Positions 43,282-54,595 of a stretch of DNA of 64,000 bases are shown piece after piece. Source of the DNA: Apophysomyces variabilis. Lineage: Eukaryota > Mucoromycota > Mucoromycetes > Mucorales > Mucoraceae. The position numbers were made by a program, and so were the translations under genes. The notes under the pieces were generated by a model. It had not been told where the DNA came from. It was given only the letters and a program-made list of their open reading frames with translations, and searched no databases. Positions within the stretch are counted from its first letter, which is position 1; every line of letters starts with the position of its first letter. The stretch spans positions 18,485 to 82,484 of the forward strand of contig MZZL01000110.1 of NCBI GenBank assembly GCA_002749535.1, written 5' to 3'.

Positions 43282-44470
43282 TCAATCCGTTACAAGTAAA
43301 AGGCATGCTGTTGTGAAAATGGTGAAAGCCAGCCAAGGTTGTTGGTAATGAATAGTTGGTGTCCATCGACTGGCTGAGGACATAGGACCATCTTTAGCAG
43401 CCAACTGAGCCATTACGTCTAACATTTTTTTTTATCAAACAAGAAATGATTAATTCCTTTGTGTAAAGCTCCTTCCTTTTTTTTTGTTGTTACTTTGGAT
43501 AGAACATGCTTGCTTTGTCTGTTGGCATCCAGGTAAATGGGATTGACTGGAGTTGAATAAGATGGTAATATTCATGATCTCCAGCTTGGCATCTTCAGTA
43601 GGCGGCCCTTGACTAAAATTGGCATTGCCATCCGTCCAATGATTGATCAAGAACCGTCCGGCTGTGGAAGCAATATTGGTAGTGAGCCGCCTGGCCTCAA
43701 CACCGTCAATATAAAAGATGGCTAGATTTGGGAACCAATCGAACCGATACTCATGAAAATCCTATATTCATCCGAAGTGCCTTTTCAATTTTTTGAATGG
43801 ATTTAATCCTTTTCTTTCCCTTACCGTGGTGGGATCAAATCCTAGCCAGTGGTTATCATGTGTGAGGGCCGAGGCACGACCGTTTTCAATCAGGCCTGGA
43901 TGAATAGCGAAATAGGATTGAGGAGGATCCACAGCACTTAGGACTTCAATGTCAATTTCACTGTCAGGATTGTACATGTACATGGCCGCTACCGTCCCAT
44001 GAACAGCAGAGGTCCGTAGATAACTCCGAAAGGATCCATACAGGAAATCCTGCCTAATAAAACTTTAGCGAATCGAGCCGTTCTTTTTCTTTTTTTTTTT
44101 CCTTTTCTACTATTTGCCTTTTGGTTCCTATGCCACCGCATCGAACATGCTGTGCATCGGGTGCTGTTGTGACGGCAATCTGAAGAGCACCGTTCAAAAC
44201 GACGTTATCCCGGCTGAAGACGCGTGAAAGGCTGTTTTCGTATTTAGGTTGTATTTTGTAATTGGCGACAAAGATATCTTCTGTCTTGTATAGTTCGTTT
44301 GTGTCTAGACCCTGTCTGAAATTCATATGCCATAGGTGGGACCAGTAAACTTGGTCCTCGTTGAACCCACAGTCGCAGGATCGGGAGACGCTGGTATCCA
44401 CTAAGGTCGATTTGGCGGACACATGTGTGATGTAAATGGCCAACCCAATCAAGCTTGTGGTTGCGTACAT
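43282..44470 (-). CDS. GH16-family glycosidase with C-terminal hydrophobic tail
   Basis: Exons on the minus strand 44470-44118, 44053-43825, 43761-43494, 43418-43282; 328 aa. A signal peptide at residues 1-19 (MYATTSLIGLAIYITHVSA) is followed by a GH16 fold: QDFLYGSFRSYLR, SEIDIEVLS holding the ExDxE catalytic motif (nucleophile and acid/base Glu), FHEYRFDWFPNLAIFYIDG, and HWTDGNANFSQGPP. Such enzymes cut or transfer beta-1,3/1,4-glucans or link wall polymers. Exon 4 adds WLAFTIFTTACLLLVTD, a hydrophobic end that suggests GPI anchoring or a membrane tail, so the enzyme stays at the cell surface. Without exon 4 the frame would end in a basic tail (NNKKKGRSFTQRN), which is the retained intron. 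The first intron uses a GC donor. Confidence 0.85.
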
Positions 44471-45738
44471 CTTTCCAAAAGCTGCCAAAAAAAGCAAGCA
44501 AGGAAAAATGGGTAAAGCTACACAAAAAGAGAAAAAAAATTTAAGCATACAAATATACAAAAATAACGCACGAACAATGTTGTGAACAAATAAATAACAG
44601 GTTTTTCCCATTTCTTACTAAAACAAACCGAGGAGAAAGATGGGGGAAAAGAGAAGCAAAGAAGAGACATATAGAACAAGTATGTTCTACTTATTCTAAT
44701 GCCCTTGACTTTTAAAGGGACATTTGTGTGCATTGGCGTATAAGAACATGGCCAATGTTAAATCTTTGCTCCATCGTACGCACGGACCAGTCGCACACAT
44801 AAGGTGTTGGACCCACTCTTGCTAGATTAGAAGGAAAAGGTCACTCTTTGTGTGTCGGATGCTTTTTTTTTATGTTTATGCCGTTTCATAGGAATGATTG
44901 ATCCTGCTTGATGAAGATGGACAGAGAGAAGAAAAGAAAAAAAATTTTCTTATTGTACACAAAAGACGGGGTTCGTACGACGGAAGAGTAACGTTGCAAA
45001 AACTTTTATACAATTTATAGCAATTCGACAAATGGTATGCTACTACGTATCAATTCTTATTGCTCCACATAACATAATCTGATCTCCTACTGAGAAACTT
45101 GTATGAAATCATAATGAAGGAGAGAGCGATAGAGATTAGATAGAGAAAAAGAAAGAGACATGAATATACGAAACTAAAACCAAAGTGAATTGTCTCGCTT
45201 CTCTATATATAGGAAAAAGAAACCTTTGTGTTATTCTGTATACAAGATGAAAGGCTTCCAGACCCTCTCTCAGAGTGGTAAAGGGAGAAAAAAAAAGCAA
45301 GCAACAATGACTGTGAATCACCCCAATGCGCATGGAAAGCCTAAAAAAAATTTTCGGTACAGGATGGATTCACATGCTAACGATTAAAGTAACATGTCAA
45401 ACCAAATTTCCTTTTCTTTCCACTCTCTTTCTTTCTTTCTTTCACTTTCTCTTTCTCTTTCTCTCTCCTCTTCTTCTACTTGCTATATTTTTCTTGTTTT
45501 ATCATAGTCATGTGTGAACCATCCATCAAGACCTGTCCTCCTCTTGTTGAATACAAGGATCAACATCAGAAATCATCCAAACGAAACAGAAAACATACAC
45601 GTCGGGATAAAAGCAAGAATTATCAGTATAATAACAATAACAATAAATGCAAGTATTCCAAAGAAAAAAGTTTTCAAAAAAAAAAATACTGACTTCATTG
45701 ATTTAGTTCATGCCAATACAAACGACCTGATTGAAAGT
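44471..45738. other. Divergent upstream region
   Basis: T-rich and CT-rich leader sequence. An ATG at 45511 opens a 60-codon frame ([20 protein letters not shown] onwards) that ends at 45691. It could be a leader ORF or a first exon of the zinc-finger gene, but no donor joins it in phase to the 45739 frame. Confidence 0.4.
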
Positions 45739-46587
45739 ATGAATGCTCTCTCTTTCCAAGAAAGAAAAGGAACATCAAGCACTCCTTCTTCCGCACGTTG
45801 TTCTTCCTCTTCTTCCAATAAGTCGACAACAAACAAAAAGACAATACAGGATGAGAAGAAACAACGATTGTATAAAACCGAACTATGCCGTAATTGGGAA
45901 GAGATAGATTATTGCAGGTTAGAACAAAAAGAATTCAAAACAAAAATGGATCGGGAACTCCATACAATGTATTCATTCGTCTTTTCTTGTCTTTTTTTTT
46001 TCGCTTTTAGATATGGTCGTAAATGTCAGTACGCGCACGGACTCTCGGATATGCGTGAAGTGCAGCGTCATCCAAAGTACAAAACTCAGATATGCAGGAC
46101 GTTTCACAAAACAGGGGCTTGTCCTTATGGGACACGATGTACCTTTCGTCACCAAGAAGGTGAAAAAGAACAACAACAACAACAACAACAAAGAAGAAGA
46201 CAATCGTCCTTGCCGTTGTCCTCTTCTTCGTCCTCTTCTTGTTCTTCTTCTTCTTCCTGTTCTTGTTCTTATGCTGCTTCCAATTCAATGCTATCTACTT
46301 CACCTCTTACCACTGCTTCTTCCACACCCAATTTGTCCACTGTTTCAACGTCACCTCTCGTCAATGGCACACAAAGATGGATGGATGATTTCTACTTTTT
46401 GGAGGATCCAGCCAAAGATGAATTTATTCTTCCACGTCCAGAAAGTCTTCTTCCGCATGAATTATTGGTCGATTTATCCGAACCTGAAATTACCGTGCCT
46501 TACCCGATGGATGCCTATGTCCCTTCCTATGATCTCTTTGGTTACGCCTCCATGGTCAAATCCCACCTACAAACGCTAGGAAAATAA
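45739..46587 (+). CDS. Tandem CCCH zinc-finger mRNA-binding protein (tristetraprolin/Cth type)
   Basis: Exons 45739-45917 and 46011-46587, 251 aa from the ATG at 45739; intron of 93 bp joins in phase 2 inside the first finger. Two C-x8-C-x5-C-x3-H fingers are introduced by LYKTELC and KYKTQIC and separated by 18 residues, exactly as in TIS11/TTP proteins, which bind AU-rich elements in mRNA 3' ends and promote decay. N-terminus Ser-rich; after the fingers come a Gln run (CAA repeats, about 46171-46190), a Ser-rich segment and an acidic C-terminus. The yeast relatives Cth1/Cth2 act in iron starvation; whether this one does is unknown. The frame is open further upstream, so the start may be earlier. 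Confidence 0.88.
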   Translation: MNALSFQERKGTSSTPSSARCSSSSSNKSTTNKKTIQDEKKQRLYKTELCRNWEEIDYCRLEQKEFKTKMDRELHTMYSFVFSCLFFFAFRYGRKCQYAHGLSDMREVQRHPKYKTQICRTFHKTGACPYGTRCTFRHQEGEKEQQQQQQQRRRQSSLPLSSSSSSSCSSSSSCSCSYAASNSMLSTSPLTTASSTPNLSTVSTSPLVNGTQRWMDDFYFLEDPAKDEFILPRPESLLPHELLVDLSEPEITVPYPMDAYVPSYDLFGYASMVKSHLQTLGK

Positions 46588-47524
46588 ATGTTGGGAAATA
46601 GGCAAAGAAACTACCATAACAAACAGCAGCTACCGATGGATTCCTTTCCCACTTTCCTTCCTTTTTTTTTTCTTTTTTTTGAAAATGTACCCTTACTCTA
46701 TCCTCTCTTTCTTTCTTTCTTTCTTTATCCCTTTCTATACATATATCGCTCAATGTATTTGCTAAAACCTTGTTCTCCCCATGCACACCCACAAAAATCT
46801 GTCTAACTCGTTTTTGTGTTATTTTATGTTCATCTTTCATTTTGCGCTGTTTTGCTCTTTTTTTTTCTAATGTTTATTTGCAGCCGCCCCCATTTCTTAT
46901 TTTAATCCATTTTTCCCTTTTGCATCTAAACTTCGGGACCCCTAAAAAAAAGTTTTTAAGTAAAAAAAGGTTTTTCCTTTTTTGTTGCATGTCCAAAACA
47001 GGAAAGAAAAAAGGCCCCATTTTCTCTCACATTGGGTTTTTTTTTTATTGATGCATGAATTTTGATCAAAGACCAAAGTTTGATTTTTTCTTTTTTAGTT
47101 TTTTGGTTCTGCTGACGGTACAAGAAATTACAGATGTAAACGACAAAAAAGAGGGGAAATTGAAAGAATGTCTTTTTTCACACAAATAACAGCGCGCATC
47201 TTTTTTTTGTTTGTTCTATGTTTCACCATTGTCAAATAGATATAGAGAGTCTCACAAAAACACTATCTGATCGTTTGTCCGCTTTCGGTTTGTTCCGTGG
47301 AACTTATTTTTTTTTTTTTTACGTTTTACTGCTTACCGATGTAATGCATTAAACTTCGGCACGCTGCGTTTCTTTTTATGCAAAAGAGAAGGGAACAAAA
47401 AGAAAAGGAGAGAAAGAGATCATGAGTGATTACTGTAATAGATTCAATCCTAAATAGAAGATCAGCTAATGCAGAGAGAAAAAGAAAGGAAACATGGAGA
47501 AAGTAGAAACGACTTCGATATATG

Positions 47525-47562
<38 letters not shown>

Positions 47563-49238
47563 TCAAGCGATGTTTGTCTGGTGAACTGGTTTGGCAGTGA
47601 CTTGGACCTATGGGAAACAAGAAGAAGAATGAAACGTAAAAAAGAAAAAAAAGTTGAAGAGAACGATCATCGTTTCTCATTCATCAAGGTTAGTAGAAGA
47701 AAAAAAGAGTTGAGTTCAGGATAAGTACAATTCCACCTCATACCCTTTAAACCCCAAGTCATCGATAAAGAACCAAAACAAAAAAGAAAAAAAAAAGTAC
47801 AGGTGCAACAATTTTACTGACGACCATCATCACAAACTTTAGGAGCAAAAACAAAAAAAAAACCATGATCCTATCTAAGGAATGCTTTTTCCTTTTAGTT
47901 GGTGCAATTCATTTACAACGGCTTAAACCGCAAAAAAGGTAACAAAACAAAGAACACAACGAGCAATGTGCGGTATGTTTTTTTTTTTTGCTTTTCGTCA
48001 GATCGAAATAGGATCTATGCTTATTTCTTTTTTAAACTCACTGCATTCCCCAAAAGACGAAAGAATTTCAAAATAAACATTGTCAATTAACAGAGCTGGC
48101 CCCTAATGGGTGATGGATCAAGCTATCCCGGCTAAGAGAGAGAAAAAGAGACAGAAGAAGAAGAGAAAGAAAACATCACACCTGTTGTCTTTTCTTCTAT
48201 GTGTATAAAGCACTAAACCCTACCCTTCCCTTCCCTTTTCTTTTCTTCTTCTTTTTCTTCTATTCGCTTCATACAGTGCTCATTGAATCAAAAGGTTGAC
48301 TTTCCATTGCCTTTTTTAACTGTTCCTTTTTTTTGTTTTTTTTACCTCGCCCGTGTCGTCGTTTATACAGTTATGTAGAAAACGGACGAAACACCTTATT
48401 TTGGCTTGATGTCTCTGTGGGTCCCACATTGGATCATGGACTAAAATCGTTAGTTCGTTACATAGTAAAAAGAAAATAAAAAAAAAGTTTACCAGCTTAT
48501 AGGGTTAGTTAGACTTTGTACATTCCATGAATCCAGCTATCGACAAGCCATGTTCTATCCTTATCAGATGGGATGCGTTTGGATTCGTCCATTCTGCTGA
48601 TATTCTTTTGTAAAAGTGACAAACCGAAAAAAAAAAGCCCTCTTTCCCCATCCAGACAGAATATGACAATAGCATGTATGTGTCTATCCATTTCCCATTC
48701 ACATAATGAGAGAAAAAAAAAAAGGGTGAAAACAAATCAAAACAAAACAAAAAAAAGGACAGAAACCGCAGATGAAGTTTCTATCTTTTCATCCTAACAG
48801 AAAAATGACAGACTGAATAAACACACCGGTCTATCCCAATTACGACCGCAGCCATCTGCAAGATTAAACATGCTTATCCATTTGTTTCCATAAAAAGAGA
48901 AACAAGGTAAGAGATAGCCAAACGACAGTGTGTTGCGTGTGTGTGTCTGTGTGAGCTGTCTTTTGTGACAAAGAGAGGCCATAGAGAGTCCTAATAGTCC
49001 TTTTTGTTTCTGTTTTTTTTGGCTCTCTTTCTTTTCTTTTTCTCTCTTTTCCTTTCTCATTCTTCTTCTTCTTCTTCTTTTTCTTCTTACCCTTTTCTTT
49101 CTTTCCCTTTGCTTCATTGTTGCCTTCTACGTGGCGTACATTGCGTGATTGCGGGCGTGTGTGCGTATCTGTGATATCCTATTTTTCTTTTTTTGCTTTT
49201 TCTTTCTTTCTTTCTTTCTTTTCTAACAGTCTTTTGCT
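46588..49238. other. Long T/A-rich intergenic region
   Basis: About 2.6 kb dominated by runs of T or A and CT-rich tracts; includes the TA repeat at 47528-47557. No coding signal on either strand. The end (49170-49230) is a CTTT repeat followed by TTCTAACAG just before the acyltransferase ATG, which looks like a splice acceptor, so a 5'-UTR intron is possible. Confidence 0.5.
47528..47557. repeat. TA microsatellite
   Basis: About 15 uninterrupted AT/TA dinucleotides in intergenic DNA. Confidence 0.95.
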
Positions 49239-50908
49239 ATGTTGCGTTCCTTCAATCTTTCCAACTATGTGTCTTACCCATTTTCTCGTACCTCTTCTGG
49301 ACTTTGGGTTGACGTGACCCTTCCGTCCCCCGTCGTGGTGCCTCTGTTTATGCTCTATACGATCTATTTCGTGATGCTTTCTCTGTATTATTTCGGTGCA
49401 CAACATCAAGCTGTACTAGGGATTCGCTTTGAAAAGGCGAGGTGGATCCTTTTCATCACCCACCTCCTTCTCCCCATGTTCATTGCCTCGCCTTATTCCA
49501 CCATCGATATCTCGATGATTCCTCTGACCTGGATTTTGGCGGCAGATTACTCTTTTACGAGCAAAGGGTTAAATCTATCTGAATGGATATGGAGCCTGGC
49601 CAGCATCGTGATAGAAGAGACAGATGAAAAAGAAGCCTTGGTGCGTCAGCAAGGTCTGCTGAAAGTATTCACGGGCACTGTGAAGTTGGTCTCACTGCAG
49701 TGGGCTATCCCTCGTGTGCTGTACCCCGATCCGTTGGATCTGTTATCGATTCCATGGTATGACCCAAGAAGCATGTTTCAAGTCTATTGCATGAATGCCT
49801 CGCTCTATTTTACATTTGGCCTTTACGACATTATCTTTGGCATACTTCAATGTGCATCAGGTAAAGCGTTCATCTCCGTTTGTGATGAACCTCATCTAGC
49901 TCACAGGTAAAAAAAAAAAAAAAAAGGTGGAAAAAGCGTANNNNNNNNNNNNNNNNNNNNNNNNNNNNNNNNNNNNNNNNNNNNNNNNNNNNNNNNNNNN
50001 NNNNNNNNNNNNNNNNNNNNNNNNNNNNNNNNNNNNNNNNNNNNNNNNNNNNNNNNNNNNNNNNNNNNNNNNNNNNNNNNNNNNNNNNNNNNNNNNNNNN
50101 NNNNNNNNNNNNNNNNNNNNNNNNNNNNNNNNNNNNNNNNNNNNNNNNNNNNNNNNNNNNNNNNNNNNNNNNNNNNNNNNNNNNNNNNNNNNNNNNNNNN
50201 NNNNNNNNNNNNNNNNNNNNNNNNNNNNNNNNNNNNNNNNNNNNNNNNNNNNNNNNNNNNNNNNNNNNNNNNNNNNNNNNNNNNNNNNNNNNNNNNNNNN
50301 NNNNNNNNNNNNNNNNNNNNNNNNNNNNNNNNNNNNNNNNNNNNNNNNNNNNNNNNNNNNNNNNNNNNNNNNNNNNNNNTTTTTTTTTTTACTCGTGCTA
50401 TTTCGGCTCAGTCCAAGGAACTTTTGGAGGTAAGAAAATAAGGAGAAAGATAATAGATGATGATGACAGATACATCTATTTTTTCTTTCTCTGTTTTGTA
50501 TCATACGAATTGTTTCTTTCTAGTCGTCGATGGAATAAGGTCGTGCATAAGACACTCCACCGTCATTTCTTTCATAGGAACGAGCTCAGTACCGCAAAAA
50601 GTTCAGGAAGTAGGTCTCGGTCTAGTATGTTACGTGGGCTCTACGTGTTTTTTATCAGTGGGCTACTCCATGAATTCACCATCATATTTGGAGCACGCAA
50701 GCTCACGTTGGAGCAACTGGCTTGTTTCATTCTTCATGGATTCTTTGTCGGTATAGAAGTCAAGATCGGTCTTTTCAAAAAGGGTCCACCTACCAAGTTG
50801 GCATGGGTCGTTAGTGTCCTACTTACTCAAATCTATTTCTCGATCATCAACCGTCTGTTCTTTAATCCTTTCATTCGTTATGGTCTTTACGTTCAAATGT
50901 TAAAATAA
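49239..50908 (+). CDS. MBOAT wax-synthase-like acyltransferase
   Basis: Exons 49239-49906, 50412-50429 and 50524-50908, 356 aa. Multi-pass membrane protein with about seven hydrophobic helices. Family landmarks: FWSRRWNKVVHKTLHRHFF, formed only when the 18-nt exon 50412-50429 (CCA AGG AAC TTT TGG) is spliced in, and SGLLHEFTIIFGARKL with the conserved His-Glu of the wax-synthase domain. Members move an acyl or acetyl group from CoA to an alcohol at the ER membrane; the substrate here is unknown. The N gap (49941-50379) falls entirely inside intron 1 in this model, so the protein should be complete. If the gap hides another exon, the residues before SPRNFWS would change. Confidence 0.82.
49941..50379. 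other. Assembly gap (439 N)
   Basis: Run of N flanked by A-rich sequence on the left and a T run on the right. It lies in intron 1 of the acyltransferase gene. Confidence 1.
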
Positions 50909-51549
50909 AATCAGCTTTCACTATTTGGTATCTATAGCATCACTTTATCCGCGCAAGGATCAAAATGGATATAAATATCTGTCGTTCATAAAGGAATTAT
51001 AACGGGAGATATTTTTTTTGCTTACATAAACTTGGTCCTCCAATGAAGCACACAATTCATATAATGTAGCTTTCAGACCTTGACCCTAATGTTAAAGAAA
51101 AAGAGTGGAAGGACAAAGCGAAGATCGAAATGGGTTAGTTATCCATTGACAAGAGAAAAAAAGGAAGAAACGGGGTCAATTAGTAACTAGATGCAACCAT
51201 TCACTGCACGTTGAAGAGCATTTGTGCCCCTTCTCACATAATGCTGTAAGTTCGTAAATCATTGTTTTAATTTTAATCGTAGTCTTCCATACAGAATACT
51301 ATAGAGAGAGAGAGAAAGAGAAAAGAGAGATGGGCTGATTTTTTGACACGATCAAAAAAAATCAGTAGATGTCGCAAGTTACACTGACGCACATAGGAAG
51401 CAAAAAGGGTTGTCCGCTTTGGTCTAAAGACCTTCTTTCTTTCCAGTTTTCGTCAGGGTGTGTAAAGAGACAGTGGATGACAGTGTGACGTGAATCCACA
51501 AGCAAAGAAATTTCCATGCTTTTTTGGCCTTATCTCTGACTTTCTCACC

Positions 51550-51581
<32 letters not shown>

Positions 51582-52534
51582 ATACACACCTCCATACGTC
51601 TCTCTTAAGGTTTGCAGATTAAATCTCCACCTAACGCATGGTTTCATACTTTTATTATTTGATCGGTAAAAAAAAAAAAAGAAATCTTTAATATTACAGA
51701 ACATCATCAAGAAGAAAGCAGGAGAAAGGTTTAGGTAACAAAAGTGGAAAGTAACTGGTTGTGAGCAAGATAAGGTCTTTTCTTTTTTTCTTTCTTCTTT
51801 CTTCTTCTTCTTTGGTTATTTAAAAACGGTAAAGTCTTGTTTTACATTTTTCGGAGCCAAACATAACAAACACCAGCACATGAACCCATTCCAGGGTTAT
51901 GCGAAGATAAACAAAAAGGTTGTTGGAGTAACCCAGGGTTATGTTCTCTGTTACTCCATTATCATTCTAGCCTCGTTTTGTGTCCCAGTGCTGAAGAGGG
52001 AAAGGGAAACAGGGGGGGGAGGAGAATAACGGAAATGAAGCGACTTTTGTAAGCTTATCTGAACCCATGTGGGTCAGTAACATGTTCTTATTCGTTGAAC
52101 TTATTCCCACTTATCAAAAATTTGTGGATTCAGATTCTTGCTCTTCTTTTTTTATATATTTATCCATGACACTCACGACGATCCCCTTCTTTTTCTCTGA
52201 CGATCCCTTCCCTTTCTCACTTTTCAGATGATATCCTTAATTCACAAGGCCAATATCAGTTTCATGTCAGAGCCGATGTTTCCGCACAGTCCCTGTCTCT
52301 GAGTAACCCGCCCGAATTTATTAGACGAAAACGGCAAAAAGGAGTGAAGAAAAAGGAACATGAATTTGAACTGTGCAACATCCAATTTTCTTTTTTTATC
52401 CCAAACCTTAAAATAAAGAGAGACACAAGAGACGAAGAAAACAGCTCCATTCATCCATTTTTTTCTCTTCTCCTTCCTTCTTTCTTCTTCTTCTTCCTCC
52501 TGTTATAATTGTTGTTTTGTTTCTTTTTATAAAG
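50909..52534. other. Intergenic with simple repeats
   Basis: About 1.6 kb without a gene. Contains a compound CT/TG microsatellite at about 51550-51582, AG-rich runs near 51300 and long T tracts. The pyrimidine-rich end is the leader of the next gene. Confidence 0.5.
51550..51582. repeat. Compound CT/TG microsatellite
   Basis: A CT run passes directly into a TG run in intergenic DNA. Confidence 0.9.
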
Positions 52535-53839
52535 ATGCGTTGGCTCATCTCCCTTTTCCTTACGGTTTCATCGGCATGGGCACTTCGATTTGGAGAGCAA
52601 TGTGATCCTTATCCATTCTATTCGTAAGCAAAAGACAGAAGAACTCAGACATCAGAAAATCGAAAAAGAGAAAAGAGAAACGTATTCACCATGATCATAC
52701 CTGTATCTCTCTTTTCTAGTGCAAGTTGGCAATATCAAGATTCCTGTGCAGAAGTCTCTCTCTACTGTGATCCGGGATCAAGGACTTGTCAATACATAGG
52801 ATGCAGTAATTCAGATTATATTCGCGGGTAAAAGGGGAAAAAAAAATTCAGTTGGGGAACCTTATGTTGATATCAACATCGTCTATGTAGATGGCCATTA
52901 GAACGACCAATGCCTCCTCGTTGTAACAGCTCCACCTTTTGTCCAGATGACAATTCTCACTGCAAACCTTTGGTTCCAATTGGTGCTGCTTGTGAACCGG
53001 TACAGTATCACATTATTTAGTTGTGGAAACATAGACAGATTTGGCCCAATATTTATGAATGATTTCTTTTTAGCAACGTGACGATGAATGTGCAGGCAAG
53101 AATGCCATTTGCCTTAATAGCACTTGCTTGATTAAAGGTGCTCCATTAGGCGGTCAATGTGGTGCAGACAAGTAAGTTTGCTTGGAACCATGAGAAATGA
53201 AAAAAAAAACCTAATGGGTTATGTTGGGAATCGCTCTTCATTAGAACCACGTATGCATCCCTTGACGCTGAACAAGAGACCATTCAACAAACGATCATTC
53301 GCGACAACTGTACCCTCGGAACCTACTGTAACATTCAAACCAGTCTTTGTATCGAATCCAAACCCAATGGTCAATACTGTGAACAGGACCGGGAATGTCT
53401 TTCGGGGACATGCAGCAATGATTACGTTTGTATCAATGGTCCTGAAGTGTTCCATACCATCAAACCATGGCTCTGGGGTGTCCTTGGTGCAGCGGTGGTG
53501 ATCTTTGTCCTGCTTATTCTTGGTGCGCTTTGGATCCTCCATCGGTATCAATCGAAAAAAGAACATGCGAAGATCATGGCCTTCTTTGGTGACAATGAGG
53601 AATTTGCAAAATACGTGGATCATGATGAAAACACTTCTATTTATGAGAACGACCAGTTTGTGAACGACAGTCGTACCAGCGTGGTGTATCTCACCACACC
53701 CGACTATGTCAAGTCTTCGGCCCTCTCCACCAGCTCCTGGCGCAATTCTTCAGCCGCCAAGTTACGTGAAGCTTCTCCTCGAACTTCAGGCAGTTTCACC
53801 CCAAGTGGAAATCGCACGTTGACTCCTGAGCCTCGCTAA
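52535..53839 (+). CDS. Cys-rich type I membrane protein, unknown
   Basis: Exons 52535-52623, 52720-52827, 52891-52999, 53074-53171, 53245-53839; 332 aa, all phases consistent. A signal peptide (MRWLISLFLTVSSAWA) is followed by about 190 residues with some 20 cysteines in short knots (for example CNSSTFCPDDNSHC, NAICLNSTC, YCEQDRECLSGTC) of the kind seen in dickkopf-type or EGF-like modules. A transmembrane helix (LWGVLGAAVVIFVLLILGAL, about residues 205-225) is followed by a Ser/Thr-rich cytosolic tail of about 105 residues. Likely a cell-surface receptor or sensor of these fungi; ligand and role unknown. The short exons roughly follow the Cys modules. Confidence 0.85.
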
Positions 53840-54595
53840 ACAAAAAAAGAAGAAAGCTCTCTCTGATGATACCACACGATTCTCAACTTCTTCTTCCCTT
53901 ACCGTCTTTGACAAACTTTTGACCAATTCATATACACTCATACGCACGCACCAAAAATACGTTCACCTATTGTTTTGGGGTCCATGATCGACTGTCTGTT
54001 TTTGGTTTCTCCCGAAACGGAGTCCTCCGTTTTGACCCCCTTCCCTTTTTTTTGTTATATATATACATATAATACTTTCTAAAAACACGTTTTTTTTCCC
54101 AATCCTGCATGTGTAATTCATTTTTCGATCCTTTTTTTTTCTTTTCTTCAATTATAGCAGCTTTGACGTATAACACTTTGTGAAATTCTTAGACCTTTGG
54201 GAGAGAGACATGCATCAAAACAAAGAAAAAAAAAAGAAAAAGCTTTACTTCTTTAGAAGTCAACCAATGGTAACCAACTTTTACCCTTTCCGAGAGTGAC
54301 ATGAGATTTTTGCAACCCTTTGTTTAGACTTGAAATGAAGGGCATTAGAATACAATGTATTTGTTGTTAGAGAGCAAGAATGAAGAGGTCAAGGGGGTAA
54401 GGGATTAAGGGTTCGTTAAAACCTATCCATTACCCTTCCCCTCCCCCTGTCTAGATCAAAGAAAACAAGTAAATTAAAAGCATCAGCAGCAGCAGCATCA
54501 GGAATACATATGATGTAAATAAAGGGAGAGAATTGCAGGTAACGGAACTAACTTCCGATAAGCCGGTCCCTAGAAAGAGAAGTATTCCTTTCTTT
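53840..54595. other. Intergenic between convergent genes
   Basis: About 750 bp; no gene. A short CAG repeat at about 54484-54497. Confidence 0.5.
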
